DNA of 64,000 bases from Pigmentiphaga sp. H8 (GTDB lineage Bacteria; Pseudomonadota; Gammaproteobacteria; Burkholderiales; Burkholderiaceae_B): positions 5,580,001 to 5,644,000 of the forward strand of contig NZ_CP033966.1 of the NCBI RefSeq assembly GCF_003854895.1. Direction: 5' to 3'. The notes under the pieces were generated by a model, which saw only the letters and a list, made by a program, of their open reading frames with translations, was not told the DNA's origin and searched no databases. Below are positions 42,040 to 51,203 of the stretch, piece by piece; position 1 is the stretch's first letter; each line of letters begins with the position of its first letter. The translations under genes were made by a program, and so were the position numbers.

Positions 42040-42912
42040 TCAATCGGGCACGTGAATGCGCGCCTTGATGTGCTTCAGATTCGCCACGATCGTGAAGGTC
42101 ATGATGACCAGCAGCGACCAGGAACTCCATTTGCCCAGATGCACCGTGGACCACGCGCCAAGCTGGTTGGGATAGGCCCAGACGCCAAAGAACGTGCTGA
42201 TGTTCTCGGCCAGCCAGATGAAGAAGCCGATTAGTACGAAAGCCAGCAGCAGCGGCATCCGTCGGTCCCGGTCCAGGGGACGGAAGATCACGGTCGTCCG
42301 GGCATAAAGGCCCAGCGCGCATGCCGCGATGTACCAGCGATAGTCACCGATGAAATGGTGCGTGAAGAAGTTGGCGTAGATCAGCAATGCAACGAGCCAG
42401 GCCATCCAGTACGGAGGGTGATGCACCACGCGCAATTCGAACAACCGCCAGGCCTGGATGACGTAGCTTCCCACCGCGGCATACATGAACCCGGCAAAGA
42501 GCGGTACGCCCAGGACCTTGGTATAGGCGAAATCCGGATAAGACCAGGACTGGATTCCGCTGGAGGTCTTGAATGCCTCCAGCGCAAAGCCGACCAGGTG
42601 AAAGACGGTGATCGCCTTGAGTTCGTCCAGGGTTTCGAGCTTGGCCCAGACCATCCAGGCCTGGATCGCCAGCGCGATGGCCAGCAGGGCGTCGTAGCGG
42701 GGAATGCCCCACAGGCCTGAACGCGGCACCAGGAAGACCGCGCCGAAGAAGAGTCCGACGAACAGGCAGGCGCGGGCTTCCTTCAGGCCGAAGTACAGGA
42801 ATTCCAGCAGGAAACGGGAAATGCCCGACAGGCCGGGCCGGTCGTGGCCGAGCAGCAGATGAGCGTCGAGCGCGCTCAGGCGCAGTGACGAAGGGCGGGC
42901 TGGAAGGTTCAC
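42040..42912 (-). CDS. DUF817 family integral membrane protein
   Basis: 290 residues from a GTG at 42912; the start is uncertain because no good binding site is seen and the frame is open to 43074. About eight membrane helices; FLEFLYFGLKEARACLFVG, WSYPDFAYTKVLGVPLFAGF and NFFTHHFIGDYRW match DUF817 (YoaT-like). Function unknown. Ends the minus-strand run that includes the lyase, receptor and racemase genes, though a 67-bp gap may separate it. Confidence 0.8.
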   Translation of the reverse strand: MNLPARPSSLRLSALDAHLLLGHDRPGLSGISRFLLEFLYFGLKEARACLFVGLFFGAVFLVPRSGLWGIPRYDALLAIALAIQAWMVWAKLETLDELKAITVFHLVGFALEAFKTSSGIQSWSYPDFAYTKVLGVPLFAGFMYAAVGSYVIQAWRLFELRVVHHPPYWMAWLVALLIYANFFTHHFIGDYRWYIAACALGLYARTTVIFRPLDRDRRMPLLLAFVLIGFFIWLAENISTFFGVWAYPNQLGAWSTVHLGKWSSWSLLVIMTFTIVANLKHIKARIHVPD

Positions 42913-42979
42913 GTCTCGGCTGAATCGTACGAATCCCAGCCGGAATTGTGCCTCAACTACAGGACCGGGCCGGTAGCCA

Positions 42980-43705
42980 TCATGCCAATGCCCGCCAGGC
43001 CAACTCGCGGGCGGACAACCGCCCCGGGTCATACAACCGGCATTCAGCCGGCACATCCGCCGTGCGCAATGCAAGCGGGATCTCCGTGCACGCCATCAGA
43101 AAGCCCGTCACGCCGGTGCGCCTGCGCATCCGCAGCAACGCGCTGGCGAAGCAGGCTCGCCCCAGCTCGCTGTCTCCCGCCTTCACCCCGTCGTAGATAC
43201 CTCGCATGACCAGATCGAGCTCTTCCTCGTTCGGCTCGCGGCAGGCGATACCCACCCGAGCCAGCGCCTCGGCATAGATGCCCGACTTCACTGTCCCGGT
43301 CGTGGACAACAACCCGACTTCCGTCTCGCCCTGTCCAAGCAGGTAGTCGGCCGTGGCGTCGCCGATATGAAGCAGCGCCATGCCCGGATGCCTGCCCTGC
43401 AATTCGGCATGCCACGCATGCGCCGTATTGCACGACATGGCGACCACCCTCGCCCCCAACGCCTTCATCCCGTCCATCTGCTCGGACAACGCCTGCAAGA
43501 CCTGCCCATATTCGCCATGTGCCCCCAGCAGCGCCGACGTCCTGTCGGGCACCGGTAACTGGAACAGGTAGTGAGGCGGGAAGCGCTGGTCGGTCACGCT
43601 TGCTCCGCCGTCTTCGATCAGCCGCGCGCATTCCTCCAGGAACAAACCGACATAGTGCGCCCCCGCGAACGGGCCCATGCCTCCGATGATGCCGACTGGA
43701 ACCAC
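42980..43705 (-). CDS. Aspartate/glutamate racemase family protein
   Basis: 241 residues from a GTG at 43705 (AGGACAGACGGAC upstream), 26 bp after the receptor stop. PVGIIGGMGPFAG at the start, then the two catalytic Cys in AMSCNTAHAW and FLMACTEIPLAL. This pseudo-symmetric Cys pair racemises or epimerises acidic amino acids without cofactor. Next to an argininosuccinate-lyase-like enzyme it may isomerise an amino-dicarboxylate part of the substrate. Confidence 0.88.
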   Translation of the reverse strand: MVPVGIIGGMGPFAGAHYVGLFLEECARLIEDGGASVTDQRFPPHYLFQLPVPDRTSALLGAHGEYGQVLQALSEQMDGMKALGARVVAMSCNTAHAWHAELQGRHPGMALLHIGDATADYLLGQGETEVGLLSTTGTVKSGIYAEALARVGIACREPNEEELDLVMRGIYDGVKAGDSELGRACFASALLRMRRRTGVTGFLMACTEIPLALRTADVPAECRLYDPGRLSARELAWRALA

Positions 43706-43731
43706 GTCCGTCTGTCCTGTACGCCGCGCGC

Positions 43732-44694
43732 TCAGTTCAACTGGATGTTGGCGCGCGAGATGATGTCTTTCCACCGCCGCGTCTCTTCGTTGGAGAGCTT
43801 GGCCAGATCCTCGCTGGTCCCGGGGAACGGCAAGGCGCCCTGCTCGGCCAGTTGCGCGGCCATGGCCTTTTCCTTGGCGATGCCGATGATCGTGGCTTCC
43901 AGTTTCTTGATGATCTTCGGATCGGTGCCGGCGGGCGCCATCAGGCCGTACCAGGACTCGACCACGGCATCCTTCACGCCGGCTTCAGCCAGTGTGGGCA
44001 CGTCGGGCGCGGCGGGGCTGCGTTTCTCGCTGGCCATCGCCAGCACGCGCAGCTTGCCCGGCTTGATGTAAGGCAAGACATTCGGCAGGTTGGCGAACAT
44101 CACATGTACCTGTCCGGCCAGCAGATCGGCAGTGGCGGGACCCGCGCCCCGGTAGGGCACATGCGTGAACTTCGCGCCCGAGCGCAGCATGAAGAGTTCG
44201 CCGGTCAGATGGTTGACCGACGCAATGCCGGCGGAAGCCATGTTCAGCTTCCCGGGATTCTTGTTGGCATAGGCGATCAGTTCCTGGACCGTCTTCACCG
44301 GCACGTTGGTCGATACCGCCAGCGCGTTCGGCACGGTGGAGAACAAGGCGATGGGCGCGAAATCCTTCTCCGCGTCATAGGGCAGGTCCTTGGACAGCAG
44401 CGGCTGGATGGACTGCTGGCCCATGGTGGCCAACAGCAGCGTATAGCCATCGGGCGCCGCCTTGGCGACGATGCCCGCGCCGATGCTGCCGCCCGCGCCG
44501 CCCTTGTTCTCGACGATGACGGGCTGGTCCAGCACTTCCGACATGCGGTTGGCCAGGATGCGGCCCATCAGGTTGACCGTGCCGCCGGGGGCGAAGGGCA
44601 CGACCAGCGTAACGGGCTTGTTGGGATAAGTCTGGGCCTGTGCCCCCGGGCAGACACCCAGGGCGATCGCAAATAAGGCGATGGGCTTGAACAT
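43732..44694 (-). CDS. Bug-family (TTT) periplasmic solute-binding protein
   Basis: 320 residues from the ATG at 44694; the open frame continues upstream only as a shadow of the lyase gene. Signal peptide ends near GAQAQT (about 24). Motifs YPNKPVTLVVPFAPGG, VIVENKGGAGG and APDGYTLLL. Lies between the lyase and racemase genes, 47 and 26 bp away, so it probably binds their substrate. Confidence 0.9.
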   Translation of the reverse strand: MFKPIALFAIALGVCPGAQAQTYPNKPVTLVVPFAPGGTVNLMGRILANRMSEVLDQPVIVENKGGAGGSIGAGIVAKAAPDGYTLLLATMGQQSIQPLLSKDLPYDAEKDFAPIALFSTVPNALAVSTNVPVKTVQELIAYANKNPGKLNMASAGIASVNHLTGELFMLRSGAKFTHVPYRGAGPATADLLAGQVHVMFANLPNVLPYIKPGKLRVLAMASEKRSPAAPDVPTLAEAGVKDAVVESWYGLMAPAGTDPKIIKKLEATIIGIAKEKAMAAQLAEQGALPFPGTSEDLAKLSNEETRRWKDIISRANIQLN

Positions 44695-44741
44695 GGTTTG
44701 TCTCCTGCACATGATTATTAGATGAATGAAGGAATCCGTGC

Positions 44742-46253
44742 TTACTTCGCTTCGGCGGCGACCAGCGCGCGGATGCGTTCCTGCAACGACTCCCGGGCGT
44801 CGTGGATGCGCCCGGCCGTCCGGTCGATGACGGTTCTTTGCTTGTCCAGGCGTGCGCGCTGCTCGCCCAGGCGCTCGAGCACGCGTTGCGGCGCCGGGCC
44901 GCCCAGCGACTGACGGGCGGCCACGTTGCGATGCGGGTCCAGGCAGCCGGCCAGGTCGTCCTCGTGCAGCGCGATGCGGCGCCCCAGTTGTTCGCTGGCT
45001 GCCGTGGCGATCATCGCGGGGGTGATCTGCCTGGCCGACAAGCCCTGGTCCAGCGCCTGGCGCACGACGGCGCCGATGATGTGGTGCGCATCGCGGAACG
45101 AGGTGTCGGCCTTGCGGACCAGCAGGTCGGCCAAGTCGGTTACCGTGGAGAAGTCCTCCGCCGCGCGCAAGGCCATGCGCTCGCGGTTGGGCTCGACCCG
45201 CTCCACCAGCAGCTTCATCAGGGTCAGGGCCTTCAGCGCTTCCTCGCAGGCCTCCCAGCAGGTCCGGGTGCTTTCGCGGCTGCTGTCGCCCGAGTGGGTG
45301 AAGTGCGTGGACTTCACCGTGGAGAAGGCCGCCGTCGTCAGGCCGATCAGGTGGCCCGCCTTGCCCCGCAGGTTCTCCAGCACCGCCGGGTTCTTCTTCT
45401 GAGGCATGATGCTGGACGTGCTGGCGATGCTGTCCGGGAAGGACAGGAAACCGAACTCGGGCGTGGACCAGATGTAGAAGTCCTGCACCAGACGGCTGCA
45501 CGTGATCATCATGATGGACAGCGCCGCGCTCAGCTCCAGCGCGAAATCCCGCGAGGCCACGCCGTCCAGCGCATTGGCCAGCGGCTGACTGAAGCCCAGC
45601 ATGGAGCTGGTCAGCGTGCGGTCGATGGGGAAGGACGTACCGGCCAGCGCGCACGAACCCAAGGGCGACGCATCCGCCGTATCCAGCGTATGCAGCACGC
45701 GGTCGATGTCGCGCGACCACGCATCCACCAGTGCCGACAGGTAATAGCCATAGGTGATCGGCTGCGCGGCCTGCATGTGCGTGTAGCCGGGCATCACGCA
45801 ATCGGCGTACCGCTCGGCCTGGTCCAGCGCGGCTTGCGCCAGGCCGATCAACGCCGTGCCGATGCGCATCCCGAAATCCCGCGCCCGGATGCGATCGATG
45901 GTCGCGCCCATGTCGTTGCGGCTGCGCGCCGTATGCAGCCGGCCGCCCACGTCCTGGCCCACCAGCTTGATCAGATGGGCCTCGTAGTTGAAATAGGCTT
46001 CTTCCCGCGCCGGGTCGAGCTCCACGACCTCGGGACCGTCGGCCTGCATTTTCAGCAGTGCCTTGGCGAGCTGGATGGACGTGCCTTGGTCCAGGATTCC
46101 CTGCTCGTCCAGCATCAGCAGATGGGCAAGATTGATCTGGTGCAGCAACTCGAAATTGGCGAAGAACTCCCGGTTCAAACGCGGCAGGAAGATGAACTCG
46201 ATCACCTCCTGCGCGAGGGGTTGCTTCAGGCGGGCACTGACTTTGGATTCCAT
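44742..46253 (-). CDS. Argininosuccinate lyase-like enzyme (aspartase/fumarase superfamily)
   Basis: 503 residues from the ATG at 46253; an in-frame ATG at 46292 is an alternative. Superfamily residues are present: ARSRND (110-114), the Thr-His pair at 158-159 (YTHMQAAQP) and the mobile signature loop with catalytic Ser SSIMPQKKNP (280-289). The biosynthetic ArgH N-terminus (WGGRF) is missing and the protein is longer than ArgH (about 460). Context with a receptor, a racemase and a LysR regulator suggests C-N cleavage of an imported N-substituted aspartate rather than arginine synthesis. Confidence 0.8.
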   Translation of the reverse strand: MESKVSARLKQPLAQEVIEFIFLPRLNREFFANFELLHQINLAHLLMLDEQGILDQGTSIQLAKALLKMQADGPEVVELDPAREEAYFNYEAHLIKLVGQDVGGRLHTARSRNDMGATIDRIRARDFGMRIGTALIGLAQAALDQAERYADCVMPGYTHMQAAQPITYGYYLSALVDAWSRDIDRVLHTLDTADASPLGSCALAGTSFPIDRTLTSSMLGFSQPLANALDGVASRDFALELSAALSIMMITCSRLVQDFYIWSTPEFGFLSFPDSIASTSSIMPQKKNPAVLENLRGKAGHLIGLTTAAFSTVKSTHFTHSGDSSRESTRTCWEACEEALKALTLMKLLVERVEPNRERMALRAAEDFSTVTDLADLLVRKADTSFRDAHHIIGAVVRQALDQGLSARQITPAMIATAASEQLGRRIALHEDDLAGCLDPHRNVAARQSLGGPAPQRVLERLGEQRARLDKQRTVIDRTAGRIHDARESLQERIRALVAAEAK

Positions 46254-46307
46254 GTTGGGGGCCGGTGATGAATGCAGGAATGCAGTCTCCATCTCGGCCA
46301 ACCCATA

Positions 46308-46327
46308 CGTCAAATCACAGATTGACG
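46308..46327. promoter_or_regulatory. Inverted repeat in the divergent lyase/lysR promoter region
   Basis: CGTCAA (46308-46313) and TTGACG (46322-46327) are inverted repeats 8 bp apart, between the divergent starts at 46253 and 46384. A LysR-type protein usually binds such a shared region; the TTGACG could also serve as a -35 for lysR. Confidence 0.45.
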
Positions 46328-46383
46328 GCTTCAAATACAAAAATGATATGCTCGACGCGCATGCATCGGAATGGAATCAGCCC

Positions 46384-47283
46384 ATGAACTTCAAGCAGGT
46401 CGAAGCCTTTCGCGCGGTGATGATGACGCGGTCGATGACCACCGCGGCGGGGCTGCTGCATACCTCGCAACCGAACGTCAGCCGGTGGATCGCGCTGCTG
46501 GAGAAGACGCTGGGCTTCGTGCTGTTCCAGCGATCGGGGACGCGCCTGATTCCCACGCCAGAAGCGGAGGCGTTCTATGCGGACGTGGAGCGCGCGTTCA
46601 TCGGACTGGAGTCGTTGAACGACAGCGCCAACTCGATCCGGCTGCGCGGCAAGGGACTACTGCGCGTGGGGGCGGTGGGATTGATCACGCAGTGCGTGAT
46701 GCCGGATGCCCTGCGGATCTTCCGGGAGAAGGTCTCGGACATTCCGGTGGTGGTCAACACAGGCGGCTCGGACGTCGTGGCGAAGTGGGTGGCGACGGGA
46801 TACTGCGATATCGGGTTTTGCTCGATACACACCGATCTGCCCAGCTTGCAGTATGAGCGGATCAACACCGCCTACGGCGTGGGGGTCGTGCCGAAGAAGC
46901 ACAGGCTTGCCAGGAAGAAGGTGCTCAAGCCTTCGGACTTCGATGGGGAGGATTTCATTTCGCTGCCGGCGGGGAGTTTCAATCGGGCGGCGATTGATCG
47001 GCACTTCGTTCGAGACAAGCGGGTGCTGTCGATAGAGACGCCTTATGCGACGACGATATGCACCATGGTGGCGAAGGGATTGGGGGTATCGATTGTGAAT
47101 CCGGTCGTGGCGAGGGCGCTGCGGATTCCGGGGGTTTGTGAGGTGGGGTTTTCTGAGAAGGTGGAGCTTTATAGTTATGCGGTTACGTCGGAGAATTTTC
47201 CGGTTGGAGCATTGGCGCGGCGGATGGGGGAGTGTGTGAAGGAGGTTTTTTCCGGTTTCAACAACGCCCTGGTGGACGTCTGA
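46384..47283 (+). CDS. LysR-family transcriptional regulator
   Basis: 299 residues from the ATG at 46384; upstream in-frame codons overlap the divergent promoter and are not used. N-terminal HTH (SMTTAAGLLHTSQPNVSRWIALLEKTLG), then the two-lobed effector domain (LLRVGAVGLITQCVMP through VAKGLGVSIVNPVVARALR). Divergent from the lyase operon, its probable target. The last 200 bases are less GC-rich in third positions than neighbouring genes. Confidence 0.92.
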   Translation: MNFKQVEAFRAVMMTRSMTTAAGLLHTSQPNVSRWIALLEKTLGFVLFQRSGTRLIPTPEAEAFYADVERAFIGLESLNDSANSIRLRGKGLLRVGAVGLITQCVMPDALRIFREKVSDIPVVVNTGGSDVVAKWVATGYCDIGFCSIHTDLPSLQYERINTAYGVGVVPKKHRLARKKVLKPSDFDGEDFISLPAGSFNRAAIDRHFVRDKRVLSIETPYATTICTMVAKGLGVSIVNPVVARALRIPGVCEVGFSEKVELYSYAVTSENFPVGALARRMGECVKEVFSGFNNALVDV

Positions 47284-47347
47284 AAAACGCCTTGGCGTGC
47301 TCTTCTATGTGTGGAACAAGGCGGCGATGGACGAAACGCCACGCCGC

Positions 47348-48547
47348 CTACGATTGCGAGCGCAATTTGTTCGCTATCCGGCCTCGGCGCTTGCGCACCC
47401 ATATCACCAGGCCTGTCACGCTCAGCACGGCGACAAACACCCCCATGAACGACATCAGCACGCGCCCCGGCATGCCCAGCAGCCGGCCGGAGTGAAGCGG
47501 CAGCTGGGCCTGCATGAAGACGTCGCCCGCGGTGCCTTGACCCGGCACCGTTTCGCCAACGACCGCCCCCGAGTCCCCGTCCAGGTAGAGAACCTCGTTG
47601 CCCATGCCGCCGTCATCCCGGTCGTTTTCGGGCGTGAAAAACGCCACGCCGTAGATGCCGAAGCGCTGGGCATAGAAGATGGATCCGGGGGGAGCGGTCC
47701 AGCCGCGGCGGCGACCCTCGGCCTCGGCCACTTCGATAGCCCGCTCTCGGTTCAGCAGCGGGTCGGCCAGTTCCCGCTCGCGACTGCCCTGGCGCGACTG
47801 GAATGGCGAGGGCGTCAAAGGCGATAGCATCGACACCAGCGGCCGCATCACCTGAGTCCCAAGGTTCAGCGACACCGAGGTCACGGCCAGCATCAGCAGC
47901 AGACCCCATACCCACACGCCGCCGGAGCGGTGGAGATCGAAATTGAGCTTGGCGCCGCCCTGGCGCAGCCGGAAGCTCAACGACTTGCGCCAGGTGCGCG
48001 CGCTGGGAAAGGAAATCCAGAGCGCAAGAAAACAATCGACGATCCACACCGCCGACACAACCCCCATCAGCCACACTCCGAATTCGATGCCCCAGCCTTT
48101 GGGAATGTGCATGGTGTAGTGCAGCTTATAGAGGAAGGGCAGCAGGTTCTCGCGCGACAGCGATATTCGTCCCCACTGCCTGTGGCCCTGGGCCTGGCCG
48201 GTGGCCGGGTCCAGGGCCAACTGGTTGAAGCCGAGGGCGTATGGTGCGCCGGTGTCGGGATCGATGCGCGCGGCCACGCCCAGCATCGCCGTGTGGCCGG
48301 GTTCCAGCGTCAGCGGCAGGAAGCTGACCCGCAGGCGCGGATCGGCCGCCTCGGCCCGGCGCGCCAGTTCCAGCGGTGCAAGCGGGGTATCCGTCGCACC
48401 GGAGTCAGCCCGGAACAGTCGGGGATTGGCCCACTCGTCGAGTTCGTGGTCCCAGGCGATCACCGCGCCTGTCAAGCCGGCGATGAACAGGAAACCGGCG
48501 ATGAACAGGCCGCACCAGCGGTGCAGCACTACCAGCGCGCCGCGCAT
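47348..48547 (-). CDS. PepSY-associated membrane protein (iron-regulated membrane protein family)
   Basis: 399 residues from the ATG at 48547; a TTG at 48562 overlapping the receptor stop is the other option. Four membrane segments (VLHRWCGLFIAGFLFIAGLT, VWLMGVVSAVWIVDCFLAL, a third near VWGLLLMLAVTSVSL, and a C-terminal FMGVFVAVLSVTGLVIW), with PepSY-type periplasmic parts. Such proteins reduce ferric-siderophore complexes at the inner membrane. It follows the TonB receptor in the same operon. Confidence 0.88.
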   Translation of the reverse strand: MRGALVVLHRWCGLFIAGFLFIAGLTGAVIAWDHELDEWANPRLFRADSGATDTPLAPLELARRAEAADPRLRVSFLPLTLEPGHTAMLGVAARIDPDTGAPYALGFNQLALDPATGQAQGHRQWGRISLSRENLLPFLYKLHYTMHIPKGWGIEFGVWLMGVVSAVWIVDCFLALWISFPSARTWRKSLSFRLRQGGAKLNFDLHRSGGVWVWGLLLMLAVTSVSLNLGTQVMRPLVSMLSPLTPSPFQSRQGSRERELADPLLNRERAIEVAEAEGRRRGWTAPPGSIFYAQRFGIYGVAFFTPENDRDDGGMGNEVLYLDGDSGAVVGETVPGQGTAGDVFMQAQLPLHSGRLLGMPGRVLMSFMGVFVAVLSVTGLVIWVRKRRGRIANKLRSQS

Positions 48548-48558
48548 GCCGCCGCGCT

Positions 48559-51108
48559 TCAAAACCGGTAGCGCGCGGACAGCATCACGTTGCGCGGCTC
48601 GCCATAGACGTTGCTGGGGAAACTCGCGCTGCCGGACAACGCGTTGTAGTACTTCTTGTCGAATACATTGTTGATGTTGAGCCGCAGGTCCAGATTTTGT
48701 GCGGCCTGCCAGCCCACCACCAGGTCGACTACGACGTAGGCGCTTTGAGTAATGTTGAATGGGATGCCGCTCGTGGTGCCCTTGTTGTAGATGAAACCCT
48801 GGCGATAAACCGAGCCACCGATGCGCCAGCCCTGCAGGTCACCGGACAGCCGGTACATGGTCGACAGCTTGAACAGGTGCCGTGGCGTATCGGTGTCGAA
48901 GAGCGCGCCCACGTTGCTGGCGGTCGCATCCTTGCGATAGCGCGCGATGGCCACCGTGTAGCCGGCACCCACCTGCCAGTTGGGCGTGATGGCGCCCTGC
49001 ACCTCAAACTCCACGCCCTGGCTGCGAACCTCTCCAGCGGCGGAATAGCACGTGACGGTCGGGTAGTTTGCGCACTGAGTCTGGTCGGTGCTGCGGAACG
49101 CGCGGTTTTTCTGGTCCATGCGGAACACCGCTGCGGAGGCATTCAGTGCGCCATCGAAGTATTCTCCCTTGATACCGATTTCGTAATTGCGGCCCACCAC
49201 CGGATCGAGCAGCTTGTTGCTGGCATCCCGGTAGTTCTGGGGTTTGAAGACGTCGGTATAGCTCGCATAGATCGCATGCTGATCGTTCAGGTCGTAGACC
49301 AGGCCGGCGTATTTCGTCAGATGGTTGTTGACGCTGTAGCGGTTGTGCGCGCTGACGGAAGGCGTGTTGGAGGTGAAGTTCGGATACGTGTTGACGGTGT
49401 CGTTGTAGTCGAACCAGTCCACCCGCCCGCCCAGTATCAGCTTCAGCCGGTCGGCCAGATTCAGGCGCGTCGTGGCGTACACGCTTTGCTGGGTGATCTT
49501 CGCGTCCATCCAGTCGCGCAAAGGGATGTTCGGGTCGGCCACGGCGCCGGGATCGAAGTTGTACGGGTCGAGGCTGCTGTTGAGCACCAGGCCTTGGCGG
49601 CTGTTGCCGTCGAAATCGATGTTGCGGTAGCTGGCGCCCAGTACGAGCTCGTGCTTGCGGCCCAACAGTTCGAAGGGGCCGTTGGCATACAGGTTCACGC
49701 TGCTCTGCTTTTCCTGGTGGGCGTTGCGCGCACCGAGCTGGCTGTAGTTGCCGGTGGTAACGCTGTGGCTGAGGTAATGGCCCTGCATGTCGACATCGGC
49801 CTGCGCGTAGTAGGCAGAGAGGTGCATACGCCAGCCGTTGTCGAATCGGTGGTCCAGCCCCACGAAGGCGGAGTCGGTGGTCTTGTTCCAATGTTCCCAG
49901 TTACTGGCGTAGGACGTGGACCGGGGCAGTCCCAGGTCGCTGCCGTCGCTAGCCACAGGAAGGCCGGTAAAGCCGTTGCCGTGCAGCCGGCTCTCCTGGT
50001 GCAGCGCGCTGAGCGTGACCGTGGTGGAGGCATCCAGATCCTTCTCCAGGATCCCATAGAGCGTCTGGCCCTTGCTGCTTTCGCCGCGCTTGTAGCTTCC
50101 GTAGTCTTGAGTGGCGATCACCGTGCGACCGCGCAGACTGCCGTCCTCCGACAGCGGACCGGAGGCGTCCAACTCTGCCCTATAGCGGTCCCAGCTTCCA
50201 GCGCTCACGCCGGCGGACATTTGCGGCACCTTGGTCGGTCGCTTGCGTACCAGGTTGATGGCGGCTGACGGGTTGCCCGCGCCCTGCGCCAGGCCGGTGG
50301 CGCCACGCACGATCTCCACGCGGTCGTAGATGGCCATGTCGGTGGCCAGCAGGTCCTGCGACAGGTTGGAGCTGTCCAGGCTCACCGGCAGGCCGTCGTA
50401 CATGATGTTGTCTACGTACATGCCGCGCGAATAGAAGGATGCGCGCTCCGGCCCGAACCGCCGAAAGGTCAGGCCGGGGGCGGTCTGCACCACGTCGTTG
50501 ACCGTCGCCAGGCCTTGGTCCTCGATGCGCTCGCGGGTGATGACGGTGACGGCCTGCGGCGTATCGCGCATCGACAGGTTGAGCCGGGTGGCCGTGCTCA
50601 TGCTGCCCGTGGTATACGAGTGCGTACCTTCGGTGGTGCTGTCGGCAGCAGCCGTGCCGATCACAGTGACTAATGGCAGCATGCCGGCTGCGGGCGCTTC
50701 GGCAGCCGAAGCCGGTGGCGAGGCTGCGGGAGTGCTGTCGGCCCGCAGCACGAATGCGCCGTTGTCCAATTGCACAGCCCGAAGGCCGGTTCCGTCCAGC
50801 AGCAGGCCCAAGGCGCTAGCGACTGGGTAACGCCCGTTCACGCCGGTCGTGCGCTTGCCCTCGCTCTGCTCAGCCGTGAAGCTCAACATGATGTTGGCGG
50901 TGCTTGCCAGAGCACGCAACGCCGGGGCCAACGGCCCGGCGGGTATGCGGAAGTCGGTGACGGACGTACCGGACGCGTGCGCAGCGCCCTGCGCCCTCGC
51001 GAGAGACGGTGCGACGGCCGTAACGCTCAGGGCCAGTGCCAGGACGGCGAGCGCGACGGGAGATGGATGTGGCCCCCCCGAATGGCGGCCCCGCTGCAAA
51101 TTCGACAT
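48559..51108 (-). CDS. TonB-dependent ferric-siderophore receptor with N-terminal signalling domain
   Basis: 849 residues. Signal peptide to about 45, secretin/TonB short N-terminal (STN) signalling domain (about 55-115: FRIPAGPLAPALRALAS), plug domain with DTPQAVTVITRERIEDQG and GNPSAAINLVRKRP, and a 22-strand barrel ending in the typical C-terminal Phe (LSARYRF). The STN domain signals through FecR to the FecI sigma factor encoded upstream, so binding of its siderophore induces its own synthesis. Confidence 0.93.
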   Translation of the reverse strand: MSNLQRGRHSGGPHPSPVALAVLALALSVTAVAPSLARAQGAAHASGTSVTDFRIPAGPLAPALRALASTANIMLSFTAEQSEGKRTTGVNGRYPVASALGLLLDGTGLRAVQLDNGAFVLRADSTPAASPPASAAEAPAAGMLPLVTVIGTAAADSTTEGTHSYTTGSMSTATRLNLSMRDTPQAVTVITRERIEDQGLATVNDVVQTAPGLTFRRFGPERASFYSRGMYVDNIMYDGLPVSLDSSNLSQDLLATDMAIYDRVEIVRGATGLAQGAGNPSAAINLVRKRPTKVPQMSAGVSAGSWDRYRAELDASGPLSEDGSLRGRTVIATQDYGSYKRGESSKGQTLYGILEKDLDASTTVTLSALHQESRLHGNGFTGLPVASDGSDLGLPRSTSYASNWEHWNKTTDSAFVGLDHRFDNGWRMHLSAYYAQADVDMQGHYLSHSVTTGNYSQLGARNAHQEKQSSVNLYANGPFELLGRKHELVLGASYRNIDFDGNSRQGLVLNSSLDPYNFDPGAVADPNIPLRDWMDAKITQQSVYATTRLNLADRLKLILGGRVDWFDYNDTVNTYPNFTSNTPSVSAHNRYSVNNHLTKYAGLVYDLNDQHAIYASYTDVFKPQNYRDASNKLLDPVVGRNYEIGIKGEYFDGALNASAAVFRMDQKNRAFRSTDQTQCANYPTVTCYSAAGEVRSQGVEFEVQGAITPNWQVGAGYTVAIARYRKDATASNVGALFDTDTPRHLFKLSTMYRLSGDLQGWRIGGSVYRQGFIYNKGTTSGIPFNITQSAYVVVDLVVGWQAAQNLDLRLNINNVFDKKYYNALSGSASFPSNVYGEPRNVMLSARYRF

Positions 51109-51130
51109 GTCGTTCCTCGTGATCGGACCC

Positions 51131-51143
51131 CCGGAAATTCCGG
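51131..51143. promoter_or_regulatory. CCGGAA-A-TTCCGG dyad upstream of the siderophore receptor gene
   Basis: Perfect 6-1-6 inverted repeat, extended by GGACC/GGTCC, 23 bp before the receptor ATG. The region 51109-51203 should hold the ECF-sigma promoter of the receptor. The dyad may be part of it or a small attenuating hairpin; the function is unproven. Confidence 0.35.
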
Positions 51144-51203
51144 TCCCTCATGAGGTAGGTGCCGCGAGAACGCCAATCGGGCAGTCAAAGCGGAAAAAAT
51201 ATT

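Noticed and set aside
43732..45801. Apparent 689-residue protein ending in a Bug receptor
   Set aside because: The portion upstream of 44694 is the shadow of the lyase gene; a signal peptide begins exactly at 44694.
46908..47283. Shift toward G/T-rich codons in the end of the lysR gene as a sign of recent transfer or frameshift
   Set aside because: The reading frame and the LysR effector domain continue intact to a normal C-terminus; composition alone is not enough.
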